Counted from the first letter of the stretch, positions 49,681-59,217 are shown. The stretch is 64,000 nucleotides of DNA from Klebsiella variicola (GCF_000828055.2 NZ_CP010523.2:2914001-2978000); one strand, 5' to 3'. The notes: generated by a model not told the origin, from the letters alone. A program made the numbers and translations.

Positions 49681-49710
49681 CACTCCCGCCGCCCGGCGGG
49701 AGTGTTTTTT
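49681..49710 (+). terminator. Strong terminator of azoR
   Basis: Perfect 10-bp arms CACTCCCGCC / GGCGGGAGTG, loop GCCC, followed by six T residues, 6 bp past the stop codon. Confidence 0.92.
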
Positions 49711-49870
49711 CCCCTCGCCCATCCCCCTTTTACGAGCCGCCTCGTAAATTCACACATCATTCCAACGCCTTAAGCCACCAGCCTGTACCATGGCTGTCGC
49801 CGCGCGAATCTGGCTCACTCCCGGTCGCTGACGGCAACCGTTGTCATGGTCAAAAACAGGAGTGCGTACT

Positions 49871-49892
49871 ATGTACACTCGATGGTGTACAT
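49871..49892. promoter_or_regulatory. Operator of the toxin-antitoxin operon
   Basis: ATGTACAC (49871-49878) and GTGTACAT (49885-49892) are perfect 8-bp inverted arms with a 6-bp spacer. They end 24 bp before the toxin start codon. An XRE-type antitoxin would be expected to bind such a site for autorepression. Confidence 0.72.
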
Positions 49893-49916
49893 GGTACCTT
49901 AGCAAGGAGCGTTTTC

Positions 49917-50249
49917 GTGTGTCATGCCATTGAATTTATCGAAACGTCGCTATTTACCCGCCAGATAAAACAGCTGGCCAGCGATGAAGATCTGAGGGCA
50001 CTGCAGAGGCAACTCATAGGCAATCCGGATTTCGGCGATCTTATCCAGGATACCGGCGGGTTACGGAAAATAAGAATGGCGACAGGCTCACAGGGAAAAA
50101 GCGGCGGCGTGCGGGTGATTTATTTTCTGGCAACCCGCGAGATCATCTATCTCGTCTTAGCCTACCCCAAGCACACCAAAGAGAGCCTGAGCGCAGCGGA
50201 AAAAAACGAACTCAGGAAACTGACCCGGCGACTAAAAAATGAGGTTTGA
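49917..50249 (+). CDS. RelE/HigB-like toxin
   Basis: 110 residues from a GTG preceded by AAGGAG; the nearby ATG at 49924 is in another frame. Small basic protein of the RelE/HigB superfamily: the segment GGLRKIRMATGSQGKSGGVRVIYFLATREIIYLVLAYPKHTKESLSAAEKNELRKL is typical (seen at about residues 46-103). Such toxins cleave mRNA at the ribosome. The toxin precedes the antitoxin, the HigBA order, with a 1-bp gap. Native or mobile origin is unclear. Confidence 0.88.
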   Translation: MCHAIEFIETSLFTRQIKQLASDEDLRALQRQLIGNPDFGDLIQDTGGLRKIRMATGSQGKSGGVRVIYFLATREIIYLVLAYPKHTKESLSAAEKNELRKLTRRLKNEV

Positions 50250-50250
50250 A

Positions 50251-50535
50251 ATGGGTTACTTCAACGAACTTAAAGCGTCCCTGGAAGAGGCTGTTGAGAT
50301 CAAAGACGGCAACAAGGCCCCAGCCCGAGCGACGCGCTATGAAGTTGCTGATGTGAAAGCCATCCGCACTCAGCTTAATGTTTCGCAGGCGGAGATGGCA
50401 AAAGCGCTGGGTACCAGCGTGGATACTATCAAAAGTTGGGAGTCCAGGCGGCGCAACCCGACAGGCCTGGCAGCAAAAGTACTGGCGGTTATCCAGGCCA
50501 ACCCGGCGTTCTTTCGTGAACTGGCTGAGCACTAA
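50251..50535 (+). CDS. XRE-family antitoxin (HigA/NadS-like)
   Basis: 94 residues from MGYFNELKASLEEAVEIKDG, preceded by GAGG overlapping the toxin end. The helix-turn-helix is at about 42-75 (IRTQLNVSQAEMAKALGTSVDTIKSWESRRRNPTG). The N-terminal part resembles NadS-type regulators found next to RelE-like toxins. It should neutralise the upstream toxin and repress the operon at the inverted repeat 49871-49892. It ends 32 bp before the convergent paaY. Confidence 0.88.
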   Translation: MGYFNELKASLEEAVEIKDGNKAPARATRYEVADVKAIRTQLNVSQAEMAKALGTSVDTIKSWESRRRNPTGLAAKVLAVIQANPAFFRELAEH

Positions 50536-50567
50536 TCCACCGAGCCCCTCCGGGTTGCCCTGGAAAG

Positions 50568-51164
50568 TTAGCGCTGCGTTTTTGGCCGCAGGTTTTCATC
50601 AAATTCCAGTCGCTTACGCCCTGCTTCCACTTCCCGTAATGGCTCCACCTGATGCAGCGTCTGCTTACAGCGCTCCACCAGCACCTGGTATTCACGGGTA
50701 CCCTGTTTTTTCCACGCCAGCTCCTGTTCGCTCAGGGTGCGAATCGCTTTTGCCGGGCTGCCGATAATCAGATGGTTGGCGGGCATCTCGGCGTTGGCTT
50801 TGACAAAGGCCGAAGCGCCGACAATGCTGTTTTCGCCAATGACCGCCCCGTCGATAATCACCGCGCTCATGCCCACCAGCGCGTTGCGTCCAATCACGCA
50901 GCCGTGCAGAATAGCGCCGTGACCGATGTGGCCATCCTCTTCCACCACCGTATCCTGGCCGGGGAATCCATGCATGACGCAGTTGTCCTGAATATTGGCG
51001 CCGTCTTTGACCACGATGCGGCCAAAATCGCCGCGCAGACTGGCGTTGGGCCCAACATAGACCCCTTTGCCGAGGATCACGTCGCCAATCAGCACGGCGG
51101 TTGGGTGGACGTAGCTCTCCTCCGGCACCACTGGCGTCAGTCCATCAATCTGATAAATCGGCAT
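50568..51164 (-). CDS. paaY: Phenylacetate-pathway thioesterase PaaY
   Basis: Left-handed beta-helix (hexapeptide repeat) protein, gamma-carbonic-anhydrase-like, 198 residues. It hydrolyses inhibitory CoA thioesters formed in the phenylacetate pathway and co-regulates it with PaaX in E. coli. Metal-site histidines are visible in [27 protein letters not shown]. It starts 9 bp after paaX and forms the paaXY operon. Confidence 0.96.
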   Translation of the reverse strand: MPIYQIDGLTPVVPEESYVHPTAVLIGDVILGKGVYVGPNASLRGDFGRIVVKDGANIQDNCVMHGFPGQDTVVEEDGHIGHGAILHGCVIGRNALVGMSAVIIDGAVIGENSIVGASAFVKANAEMPANHLIIGSPAKAIRTLSEQELAWKKQGTREYQVLVERCKQTLHQVEPLREVEAGRKRLEFDENLRPKTQR

Positions 51165-51173
51165 GCAACCTCC

Positions 51174-52100
51174 TTATGCGCCCGGCAAACCGCCAAAGCG
51201 CTGATAATAGAGCGGGCCCGGCGCCGGAAGCTCGCCCACCGAGCTTTCCCCTTTCTCGCTGACGAACGCCAGCGCGCCGGGATTCACGCGTTGATAAATA
51301 TTGATACACAGCTGGCGGGCGGTTTGCCCCGCCCAGTGCGCCGGCAGCAGCTCCTCCGGCAGCAGCGGATCTTTGAGCACCACCCGGCGATAAAAATGGA
51401 TCAGCAGCAGCTGGATCTGGAAACAGCGCTCAGGCGTCAGCTCGGCCGGGTCGCAGTCGCGCAGCAGCGGCAGTAACGGTCGGAATAGCGAGATGAAAGA
51501 TTCATACATCTCGTTTTGTTCAGTGAGATGCCAGCACTCCTCCACGCGGCTGCGCAGCGCCGCACGGGAGAGCGCCAGCGGCGAATGGGCTTCAAAACAG
51601 ATGACGTTTTCGGCGACGCCCGCTTCGTGGAGCAGCGACTGGACATCGGCCAGTTTTTGCGACGGCGAGGCCAGCAGGCTGGGCGCCAGCGCGCCAAAGC
51701 CCTGCCACAGCAGCTGCTTTTTGACGTCGGCGAGCACATTTTTCTCCAGGCCTTCCGAAAGCAGCAGCAGCCAGGTACCGTCCCATTCCGGGGCACTGGC
51801 GCGATAAATTTTATGTTCCGCGCGCCGGGTCAGGCGCAGCCCTTTATCGCTCAGGCGATAGAAGCTGCGCCGGCCGATACGGACGACATCGAGCCACTCT
51901 TCTTTATTGAGGCGAAATAGCGCGGTGCGGACAAAGCGCTCGCCGAAGCCTAATCCTTCCAGCAGCGCCGCAACGCTGCCCAGCCACACTTCCCCACCGC
52001 GCTGCAATAAAGCGTCGCCATACAGCGAGGCAATTAATGACGTGCCGCTGATCGGCATCGCCGTCACCGCTTGTTGAATAAAGGCGTCGAGTTTACTCAT
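51174..52100 (-). CDS. paaX: Phenylacetate-responsive repressor PaaX
   Basis: GntR-like repressor of the paa operons, released by phenylacetyl-CoA. 308 residues from MSKLDAFIQQAVTAMPISG (E. coli 316); an ATG nine bases upstream is also in frame and neither has a clear ribosome site. The N-terminal DNA-binding part includes RFVRTALFRLNKEEWLDV. Likely target sites are the TGATTC-type boxes at 61758-61774 and 61944-61960. Confidence 0.95.
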   Translation of the reverse strand: MSKLDAFIQQAVTAMPISGTSLIASLYGDALLQRGGEVWLGSVAALLEGLGFGERFVRTALFRLNKEEWLDVVRIGRRSFYRLSDKGLRLTRRAEHKIYRASAPEWDGTWLLLLSEGLEKNVLADVKKQLLWQGFGALAPSLLASPSQKLADVQSLLHEAGVAENVICFEAHSPLALSRAALRSRVEECWHLTEQNEMYESFISLFRPLLPLLRDCDPAELTPERCFQIQLLLIHFYRRVVLKDPLLPEELLPAHWAGQTARQLCINIYQRVNPGALAFVSEKGESSVGELPAPGPLYYQRFGGLPGA

Positions 52101-52153
52101 CTGATTCATTCTGTTGTTATTTTTTTCCTTTATGAATCATAGCACAGGAAATT

Positions 52154-52184
52154 CCCGGCTTACGGCGTAAAGGCCTCAGCCGGG
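52154..52184. repeat. REP-like hairpin between paaK and paaX
   Basis: CCCGGCT (52154-52160) pairs with AGCCGGG (52178-52184) around TACGGCGTAAAGGCCTC. It may end the paaA-K message before the separate paaX promoter. Confidence 0.65.
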
Positions 52185-52199
52185 TAACCGGGGAGAGAA

Positions 52200-53516
52200 T
52201 TAACCGCTGACCACCGCTTTACGCAGGTCGAATACCCGACAGGCTTTCCCTTCAGAGCGAGGAATGGTGCCGCAGTTGACGATAGTAATATCGGTGGAGA
52301 TCCCGACCATCGACTTAATGCGGTGACGCAACTGATGGCAAATCTGGCAGCGTTGTTCATGACTTAACGCCAGCCCGCTCTCTTTCAGCTCAACGCGTAC
52401 CGCCAGCGAATCAAGATGACCGCGGCGATTGACCTCTAACTGATAGTGCGGCGCCAGGTGTTCAAACTTGAGGATCTCCTCTTCCAGCTGCGAGGGGAAG
52501 ACGTTAACCCCGCGGATAATCAGCATATCGTCGCTGCGCCCGCTGATGCGATCCATGCGGCGCATGGTCCGCGCGGTTCCTGGCAGCAGGCGCGTCAGAT
52601 CGCGGGTACGATAGCGGATCACCGGCAGCGCTTCTTTGGTCAACGTGGTAAACAGCAGTTCGCCATGCTCGCCATCTTCCAGCGGCGTACCGTCGTCCGG
52701 GTTGACGATTTCCGGGAAGAAGTGGTCTTCCCAGATGGTCGGGCCGTCAACGGTTTCCAGACATTCCATCGCTACGCCCGGCCCCATGACTTCCGACAAA
52801 CCGTAAATATCCAGGGCGGTGATCCCCAGGCGGCGCTCGATCTCCGCGCGCATCGCCAGCGTCCACGGCTCGGCGCCAAACACGCCGACGCGTAACGAGC
52901 AGCCGCGGGCGTCACCGCCCATCTGGCGCTCAAGCTCTTCAATCAGATTCAGGCAGTAGGACGGCGTCACCATGATCATATCCGGCTGAAAATCGCGGAT
53001 CAGCTGCGCCTGTTTTTCGGTCTGTCCGCCGGACATTGGGATCACCGTCGCGCCTAAACGCTCCGCGCCGTAGTGCGCGCCAAGGCCGCCGGTAAACAGG
53101 CCGTAGCCGTAGGCGACGTGAATTTTATCTTTCGCCGTGCCGCCGGCGGCGCGCAGCGAACGGGCGACGATATTGGCCCAGTTATCAATATCGTTCTGCG
53201 TGTAGCCCACCACCGTCGGTTTGCCGGTGGTGCCGGAAGAGGCGTGAATGCGCACCACCTGCTCCATCGGCACCGCGAAGGTATCGAAGGGATAGTTGTC
53301 GCGCAGATCTTGTTTGGTGGTACAGGGGAATTTTTGCAGATCGTTTAATTCCCGAAAGTCGTCAGGGTGCACGCCGGCGGCGTCGAATTTGCGGCGATAC
53401 ATCGGCACATTGTCATACGCATGCTTCAGCGTCCATTTCAGTCGCTGGGTTTGCAGGGCCTGCAGTTCGTCACGCGATGCGGTTTCAATCGGATCTAATT
53501 TTGTAGTAGTTATCAT
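52200..53516 (-). CDS. paaK: Phenylacetate-CoA ligase
   Basis: First step of aerobic phenylacetate degradation: phenylacetate + ATP + CoA to phenylacetyl-CoA. ANL-superfamily adenylating enzyme, 438 residues (E. coli 437). AMP-binding P-loop SSGTTGKP at 93-100, and YGLSEVMGPG in the centre. Its product is the PaaX effector. Last gene of the paaA-K operon. Confidence 0.98.
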   Translation of the reverse strand: MITTTKLDPIETASRDELQALQTQRLKWTLKHAYDNVPMYRRKFDAAGVHPDDFRELNDLQKFPCTTKQDLRDNYPFDTFAVPMEQVVRIHASSGTTGKPTVVGYTQNDIDNWANIVARSLRAAGGTAKDKIHVAYGYGLFTGGLGAHYGAERLGATVIPMSGGQTEKQAQLIRDFQPDMIMVTPSYCLNLIEELERQMGGDARGCSLRVGVFGAEPWTLAMRAEIERRLGITALDIYGLSEVMGPGVAMECLETVDGPTIWEDHFFPEIVNPDDGTPLEDGEHGELLFTTLTKEALPVIRYRTRDLTRLLPGTARTMRRMDRISGRSDDMLIIRGVNVFPSQLEEEILKFEHLAPHYQLEVNRRGHLDSLAVRVELKESGLALSHEQRCQICHQLRHRIKSMVGISTDITIVNCGTIPRSEGKACRVFDLRKAVVSG

Positions 53517-53542
53517 TGTAGGGTACTCGCAGGTAAATTAGC

Positions 53543-54748
53543 TCACACTCGCTCGAGGATCATGGCAATGCCCTGACCCACGCCAATACACATCGTACAC
53601 AGCGCATAGCGCCCGCCCCGGCGTTGCAGCTCAAGGCTGGCGCTCAGCGCTAACCGCGCGCCGCTCATGCCCAGCGGATGGCCTAACGCGATGGCGCCGC
53701 CGTTGGGATTCACATGCGCCGCATCATCCGGCACGCCGAGCTGTCTGAGCACCCCCAGCGCCTGCGCGGCGAAGGCCTCATTCAGCTCAATCAAATCCAT
53801 ATCGTTAATATTGAGTCCGGCCCGCTCCAGCACTTTACGCACCGCCGGTACCGGCCCCAGCCCCATCAGGCGCGGTTCAACACCCGCCGTCGCCATCGCC
53901 ACGATACGCGCGCGCGGCGTGAGCCCCTGTACGCTGGCCTGCTGTTCACTGGCGATAATCAGCGCCGCTGCGCCATCGTTAACGCCAGAAGCATTTCCAG
54001 CCGTAATGACTCCGCCTTTACGGAACGGCGCTTTTAATAGCGCGAGTTGCTCAAGCGTGGTTTCCGGGCGGGGATGCTCATCATCGCGTACCGCGCTGAC
54101 CGCCCCTTTCTTGCCGATGATCTGCACCGGCACGATCTCCTGCGCCAGAATGCCGTCACGCTGGGCCTGCGCCGTACGCTGCTGGCTGCGCCAGGCGAAA
54201 GCGTCCTGATCGATCCGGCTGATATTTAACAATTCAGCTACATTCTCGGCCGTTTCCGGCATGCTGTCAGTTCCGAAGTGTTGCGCCATGAGCGGGTTCA
54301 CAAAACGCCAGCCAATCGTGGTATCGAAGAGTTCCGCCTGACGCTGATAAGGCGCGCTGGCTTTTCCCATCACGAACGGCGCGCGAGACATCGATTCCAC
54401 GCCGCCGGCAATCAACAGATCGGCATCGCCGGCTTTGATCGCCCTGGCGGCAAAACCGATTGCATCCAGACCCGATCCGCACAAGCGGTTAATCGTGGTG
54501 CCCGGCACGGTATGCGGATAACCTGCCAACAACGTCGCCATATGCGTTACGTTGCGGTTATCTTCACCGGCCTGGTTAGCACAACCGAAAATCACATCAT
54601 CAATTGCTGCCGGGTCGAGCCCGGGGTTACGGCTCAGCAACTCACGTAGCGGGATCGCCGCCAGGTCGTCGGCGCGGACGCCGGCCAGCGCGCCGCCGTA
54701 GCGGCCAATCGGCGTGCGGATCCCGTCACAAATAAAGGCGTCGCGCAT
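53543..54748 (-). CDS. paaJ: 3-oxoadipyl-CoA/3-oxo-5,6-dehydrosuberyl-CoA thiolase
   Basis: Thiolase, 401 residues, that releases acetyl-CoA at two points of the lower pathway. Nucleophile C90 (INRLCGSGLDAIG), the NEAF-type motif ELNEAFAAQ and the C-terminal GGAIALGHPLGMSG and CTMCIGVGQG are present. 1-bp overlap with paaI. Confidence 0.97.
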   Translation of the reverse strand: MRDAFICDGIRTPIGRYGGALAGVRADDLAAIPLRELLSRNPGLDPAAIDDVIFGCANQAGEDNRNVTHMATLLAGYPHTVPGTTINRLCGSGLDAIGFAARAIKAGDADLLIAGGVESMSRAPFVMGKASAPYQRQAELFDTTIGWRFVNPLMAQHFGTDSMPETAENVAELLNISRIDQDAFAWRSQQRTAQAQRDGILAQEIVPVQIIGKKGAVSAVRDDEHPRPETTLEQLALLKAPFRKGGVITAGNASGVNDGAAALIIASEQQASVQGLTPRARIVAMATAGVEPRLMGLGPVPAVRKVLERAGLNINDMDLIELNEAFAAQALGVLRQLGVPDDAAHVNPNGGAIALGHPLGMSGARLALSASLELQRRGGRYALCTMCIGVGQGIAMILERV

Positions 54749-55170
54749 TACACGTCTCCTGTGATTGTGCCGCCGATGCGGTGCGATTTGCCGCGGAACA
54801 GGGCCACAATCTTTTGCTGTTGATTAACAATTTCGATGTCGTAGACGCCGGTCAGCTTGCCCTGCTGTTTGACTCGGGCGGTGGCGACCAGCCGGTCGCC
54901 GGCAAACGCCGGACGAAGAAAATCAATGTTTGCCGCCGAAGCCACCGCCGCCAGCCCCTGGCTGTTACAGGCGTAGGCGAAAGCGGTATCGGCGAGCGTA
55001 AATAGCTGACCGCCGTGACAGGTTTGATGACCGTTAAGCATGTCCGCCGAGACGGTCATGCTCATCTGCGCAAAGCCGTCGTCCATTTCGATAAGTTCGA
55101 TCCCCATCTTTCTGGCGCAGGTATCTTTTTCGTACATCACGCGCGCGTTGCGCCACGCATCATTGCTCAT
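54748..55170 (-). CDS. paaI: Hydroxyphenylacetyl-CoA thioesterase
   Basis: Hotdog-fold thioesterase that rescues CoA from dead-end hydroxyphenylacetyl-CoA. 140 residues as in E. coli. Catalytic D61 lies in GHQTCHGGQLFTLADTAFAY. It overlaps paaH by 11 bp and paaJ by 1 bp. Confidence 0.97.
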   Translation of the reverse strand: MSNDAWRNARVMYEKDTCARKMGIELIEMDDGFAQMSMTVSADMLNGHQTCHGGQLFTLADTAFAYACNSQGLAAVASAANIDFLRPAFAGDRLVATARVKQQGKLTGVYDIEIVNQQQKIVALFRGKSHRIGGTITGDV

Positions 55171-56581
55171 GGTGCTTCTCCATCAGCGCCTTCTGGCGCA
55201 ACAGGGAACAGGGACGATAGCGCTCCTCGCCATAATGGTGTTGCAGGTTCTCCAGCAGTTGCAGCACCCGTCGCCAGCCAAGGCGTTCTCCCCATGCCAG
55301 CGGGCCGTGCGGATAATTGACGCCAAGGCGCATCGCGGTATCGATATCCTGCGGGCTGGCGACGCCTTTTTGCAGCGCATCCAGCGCTTCGTTAATCAGC
55401 ATCGCCACCGTGCGCCACACCAGCAGGCCGGGATAATCGGCAATATGCAGGACTTTCTTGCCCTGCTGTTGGAAGTAATGCACGGCCTTATCAGTGGCCG
55501 CAGGCGCGTTGGTCGCCGCTGCGGCCAGCACCACCGTATCGCTGGCGCACAGGTCATACACCACCACCGGGCGGTGATGCTTAACGCTTAGCGCCAGCGC
55601 GGTCTCACCTTCGGTCTCCAGCAACAGCAGTTCGTCCAGCTCAGTGACACTGTCACTTATCGTCATCACGGATTGAGCGCCATTGGCAACCGGCGGCAAC
55701 GCCGCGTCCGGCAGTGTCTCAGCGGGCCAGCGATAGACGCCGTAACCGCTCTTTTTACCCAGCCGCCCGGCCAGCGCCAGCTCTTGCTGGAGGAGCGATG
55801 GCAGGTAGCGGCGGTCCTGCCAGAAGGCGTTAAACACCGAACAGGTCACGGCGAAATTGACGTCCTGGCCAATCAGATCAGTCAGCGCCAGGGGTCCCAT
55901 CGGAAAACCGCCGCCGTCACGCAAAGCGGCATCGATAACCTCCGGGGCGGCAACCTGCTCTTCCAGCGCGCGCCAGGCCTCGGCGTAGAACGGACGCGCT
56001 ACGCGGTTAACGATAAAACCGGGCGTTGAGCGGCAGCGTACCGGCTGTTTCCCCCAGCCGCTTACGCACTGGCACAGCTGCTCTACTACCTCAGCAGACG
56101 TCTCCAGGCCGCTGACCACCTCGACCAGCTTCATCACCGGCGCCGGATTAAAAAAGTGCAGCCCGGCCACCCGCTCCGGGTTTTTGACCCCGGCGGCGAT
56201 GGCGGTAATCGAAATAGACGAAGTGTTACTGGTCAACAACGTTGACGGCGCGCAGATCTCCGCCAGCTGCGCGAACAGCGCCGTTTTGACCTCCAGCCGT
56301 TCAGAGGCCGCTTCAATCACTAAATCCGCGTCGGCAAGCGCGGCTAAATCGTGAGCCGGATGCAGGCGCGCCAGCAGCGCGTCGGCCTGCTCTGACGCCA
56401 GTTTGCCGCGCTCGACCCGTGAGGCGAGACGCCTGGCAATGCCGTCGATCGCCCGGGCAATGGCCTGATGATCGATGTCGTAAATCAGCACCGGATGTCC
56501 GGCGGCGGCAGCCACTTCGGCGATGCCGGCCCCCATGGTGCCGCTGCCGATCACCGCCACGTTGGCTAAGGATGTTGTCAT
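55160..56581 (-). CDS. paaH: 3-hydroxyadipyl-CoA dehydrogenase
   Basis: NAD-dependent 3-hydroxyacyl-CoA dehydrogenase of the lower phenylacetate pathway, 473 residues (E. coli 475). Dinucleotide motif VAVIGSGTMGAGIAEVAA at about 8-25 and the catalytic-helix segment LHFFNPAPVMKLVEVVSG are present, with two C-terminal 3HCDH domains. It sits 3 bp after paaG. Confidence 0.97.
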   Translation of the reverse strand: MTTSLANVAVIGSGTMGAGIAEVAAAAGHPVLIYDIDHQAIARAIDGIARRLASRVERGKLASEQADALLARLHPAHDLAALADADLVIEAASERLEVKTALFAQLAEICAPSTLLTSNTSSISITAIAAGVKNPERVAGLHFFNPAPVMKLVEVVSGLETSAEVVEQLCQCVSGWGKQPVRCRSTPGFIVNRVARPFYAEAWRALEEQVAAPEVIDAALRDGGGFPMGPLALTDLIGQDVNFAVTCSVFNAFWQDRRYLPSLLQQELALAGRLGKKSGYGVYRWPAETLPDAALPPVANGAQSVMTISDSVTELDELLLLETEGETALALSVKHHRPVVVYDLCASDTVVLAAAATNAPAATDKAVHYFQQQGKKVLHIADYPGLLVWRTVAMLINEALDALQKGVASPQDIDTAMRLGVNYPHGPLAWGERLGWRRVLQLLENLQHHYGEERYRPCSLLRQKALMEKHHEQ

Positions 56582-56584
56582 GGC

Positions 56585-57373
56585 CTATTTCCCGCTGAAC
56601 TGTGGTGGCCGTTTGGCCAGAAACGCGCTGACCCCTTCGCGGTAATCATCGCTGCGTCCGGCCAGGCGCTGATAATCGCGCTCCAGATCCAGCTGCGCAT
56701 CGAGACTGTTGGTTTCAGAAGCCAGCAGCGCCTTTTTAATCAGCCCAAGACCAAACGTCGGCTGCGCCGCCAGATGGCGCGCCAGCTGCAGACTGGTATC
56801 CGCCAGTTCTGAATCGTCCACCAGTTGCCAGATCATTCCCCACTGCGCGGCCTGTTCCGCGCTGAGGCTATCCCCCAACAGCGCCAGCCCCATCGCGCGC
56901 GCGCGGCCGGCCACCCGCGGCAGGAACCAGCTACCGCCGCAGTCCGGCACCAGGCCGAGCTTGCTGAACGCCATCACAAATTTCGCCGAACGCGCGGCCA
57001 GCACGATATCGCAGCCCAGCGCCAGGGTGGCGCCAGCGCCGGCGGCAACGCCGTTGACCGCGCAGATAACCGGCTTCGGCAGCGCCGCCAGACGGCGCAC
57101 TAACGGGTTGTAAAAGCGTTCTACCGACAGGCCGAGATCCGGCGGTGGGCCGCTGGGGTCGACATTGCGATCGTTCAAATCCTGGCCGGCGCAAAAGCCG
57201 CGACCGGCGCCGGTGATCAGCAGGCAGCGCACGCCATCATCGCGCTCGGCCTGCTTCAGACATTCCGCCAGCTGGTGATGCATCAGATCGTTAAAACTGT
57301 TGAGACGGTCCGGGCGATTGAGGGTAATGGTCATGACGCCCTGTTCCACTGCGCTGAGAATGAAAGCTTCCAC
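56585..57373 (-). CDS. paaG: 1,2-Epoxyphenylacetyl-CoA isomerase
   Basis: Crotonase-fold isomerase that converts ring-1,2-epoxyphenylacetyl-CoA to the oxepin and also moves double bonds later in the pathway. 262 residues as in E. coli. Oxyanion-hole segments GRGFCAGQDLND and NGVAAGAGATLALGCD are visible. Gap of 2 bp to paaF. Confidence 0.97.
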   Translation of the reverse strand: MEAFILSAVEQGVMTITLNRPDRLNSFNDLMHHQLAECLKQAERDDGVRCLLITGAGRGFCAGQDLNDRNVDPSGPPPDLGLSVERFYNPLVRRLAALPKPVICAVNGVAAGAGATLALGCDIVLAARSAKFVMAFSKLGLVPDCGGSWFLPRVAGRARAMGLALLGDSLSAEQAAQWGMIWQLVDDSELADTSLQLARHLAAQPTFGLGLIKKALLASETNSLDAQLDLERDYQRLAGRSDDYREGVSAFLAKRPPQFSGK

Positions 57374-57375
57374 GA

Positions 57376-58143
57376 TTAGCGTCCTTTAAAGTCCGGTGTA
57401 CGTTTTTGTAAGAAGGCGTCGATGCCTTCGCGGCGGTCCTCGGTGGCGCTCAGCAGGCTAAACAGCTGGCGCTCCTGTTGCAGACCGGCCTGCAGGCTGA
57501 CTTCCTGCGACAGGCGCAGCGACTGTTTTGCCGCCCGGAGCGCCAGCGGCGAGTGGCGGGCAATGGTGGTTGCCAGTTTCAGGGCATACTCATCGGTTAA
57601 CGCCGCCGGATGGATATCACTGACCAGCCCGGCCTGCTGCGCCTGGCGGGCGTCAATACTCTCGCCGCTCAGCACCATTCGGCTGGCCAGCGCCTTGCCT
57701 ACGCTGCGGATCAGCCGCTGGGTGCCGCCCGCGCCCGGCATAATGCCGAGGGTAATTTCCGGCAGGCCAAAACGGGCGTTGTCGCCGGCGATAATCAGGT
57801 CGCACAGCAGGGCCAGCTCGCAGCCGGCGCCAAGCGCGTAGCCGTTGACCGAAGCGATGAGCGGTTTAGTGAAAGCATCAATTCGCGCCCACAACCGTGG
57901 GCGAATATCATCCAGGGTGGCAGGCAGATCTTTCTCCGCCATCTCATTGAGGTCGGCCCCGGCGGCAAAAAAACGCGGGTTGCCGCTGATAACGCAGACG
58001 CCGACGCTGTCATCAACTGCCGCGGCCTCCAGCGCCTCGGCAATCTGGGTTAAGAGGGCATTGTTCAGCGCGTTGCGGGCCTGCGGGCGGTTTAGCGTCA
58101 ACTGAAGCACCCGGCCATGACGGTGGATCAGCAGGTCACTCAT
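57376..58143 (-). CDS. paaF: 2,3-Dehydroadipyl-CoA hydratase
   Basis: Crotonase-fold enoyl-CoA hydratase, 255 residues (same as E. coli), acting after ring cleavage. Oxyanion-hole segments NPRFFAAGADLNEM and NGYALGAGCELALLCD; catalytic glutamates in LPEITLGIMPGAGGTQRL. Its start overlaps the paaE stop by 4 bp. Confidence 0.97.
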   Translation of the reverse strand: MSDLLIHRHGRVLQLTLNRPQARNALNNALLTQIAEALEAAAVDDSVGVCVISGNPRFFAAGADLNEMAEKDLPATLDDIRPRLWARIDAFTKPLIASVNGYALGAGCELALLCDLIIAGDNARFGLPEITLGIMPGAGGTQRLIRSVGKALASRMVLSGESIDARQAQQAGLVSDIHPAALTDEYALKLATTIARHSPLALRAAKQSLRLSQEVSLQAGLQQERQLFSLLSATEDRREGIDAFLQKRTPDFKGR

Positions 58144-59210
58144 GCCATCCCCCGCGCGTCAAAGTCGACCACCACATCGCCGCTGGTCGGCAACGACTGG
58201 CAGCTCAGGACATATCCCGCCGCCAGCTCATCTGCTTCCAGGCTGTAATTGGCGGCCATCGCCACTTCACCGCGTAGCACTTTGCATTTACAGGTGGCGC
58301 ATACCCCGCCCTTACAGGCGAACGGCAGATCGGCGCCCTGACGCAATGCGGCATCCAGGATGCTGTCGTCTTCGGCGCTGAGGGCGATAAGCCGATCGCG
58401 CCCGTCCTGGCGGATGGTCACCGTGCGCCCTTCCGCCTGCACGCCGGCGGCCCGCTTCACATTGCCGCCTGGGGTATTAAAGCGTTCGAGATGAATCGAT
58501 TTCTCCGCTACGCCAAGTTCACGTAACGCCGCTTCCGCCTTATCCATCATCGCCGCCGGGCCGCAGATAAAAGCCTCGTCGAAACGGCTAAAATCCAGCA
58601 GATGGTCAGCGAGCTGGCGCAGTTTGTCGCCGTCAATGCGCCCCTGTAGCAGATCGCTGTCCATCGACTCCTGGCTAAACAGGTGTATCACCTGCAGGCG
58701 CTGCGGATAGCGGTCTTTTAAATCGGCCAGCGCCTGGCGGAACATCATGCTATGGCTGCTGCGGTTGCCGTAGATCAGCGTAAAGCGGCTTTGCGGCTCG
58801 GTCGCCAGCGTTGCGCTAATGATCGCCATCATCGGCGTGATCCCGGAACCGGCGGCAATCGCCAGATACTCACCCTGCCGTTCGGCCTGCGGTTGATAAC
58901 CGAAATGCCCCTGCGGCACCATCACCTCCAGCTCCATACCCTGCTGGATATCGTGCTGGGCGTAGCGCGAGAAGCGCCCGCCGTCGATGGCTTTGACCGC
59001 GACGCTAATTTCGCCTGGCGTGCGGCTGCGACAAATGGAGTAACAGCGGCGCAGTTCTTCGCCGCCCAGACGGGCTTTTAGCGTCAGATGCTGGCCCGGG
59101 CGAAAGCAGTACTCCGCCTGCAGGGCTTGCGGGATCGCAAAAGTGATGGTCACCGCATCGCGGGTTTCCGGCTCGACTCTCGCCACCTTAAGCGAATGGA
59201 ACGTCGTCAT
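58140..59210 (-). CDS. paaE: Phenylacetyl-CoA epoxidase reductase subunit
   Basis: NADPH-dependent flavin reductase delivering electrons to the PaaABC(D) epoxidase. 356 residues from MTTFHSLKVARVEPETRD. FAD/NAD domain of the ferredoxin-reductase type at about 1-240 and a plant-type [2Fe-2S] domain at the C-terminus with CKGGVCATCKC...LSC as cluster ligands. 7 bp after paaD. Confidence 0.97.
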   Translation of the reverse strand: MTTFHSLKVARVEPETRDAVTITFAIPQALQAEYCFRPGQHLTLKARLGGEELRRCYSICRSRTPGEISVAVKAIDGGRFSRYAQHDIQQGMELEVMVPQGHFGYQPQAERQGEYLAIAAGSGITPMMAIISATLATEPQSRFTLIYGNRSSHSMMFRQALADLKDRYPQRLQVIHLFSQESMDSDLLQGRIDGDKLRQLADHLLDFSRFDEAFICGPAAMMDKAEAALRELGVAEKSIHLERFNTPGGNVKRAAGVQAEGRTVTIRQDGRDRLIALSAEDDSILDAALRQGADLPFACKGGVCATCKCKVLRGEVAMAANYSLEADELAAGYVLSCQSLPTSGDVVVDFDARGMA

Positions 59211-59217
59211 GGCAACC

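Noticed and set aside
49917-50535. Prophage or mobile element around the toxin-antitoxin pair
   Set aside because: No integrase, IS, target-site duplication or tRNA is visible; flanks are the azoR terminator and paaY.
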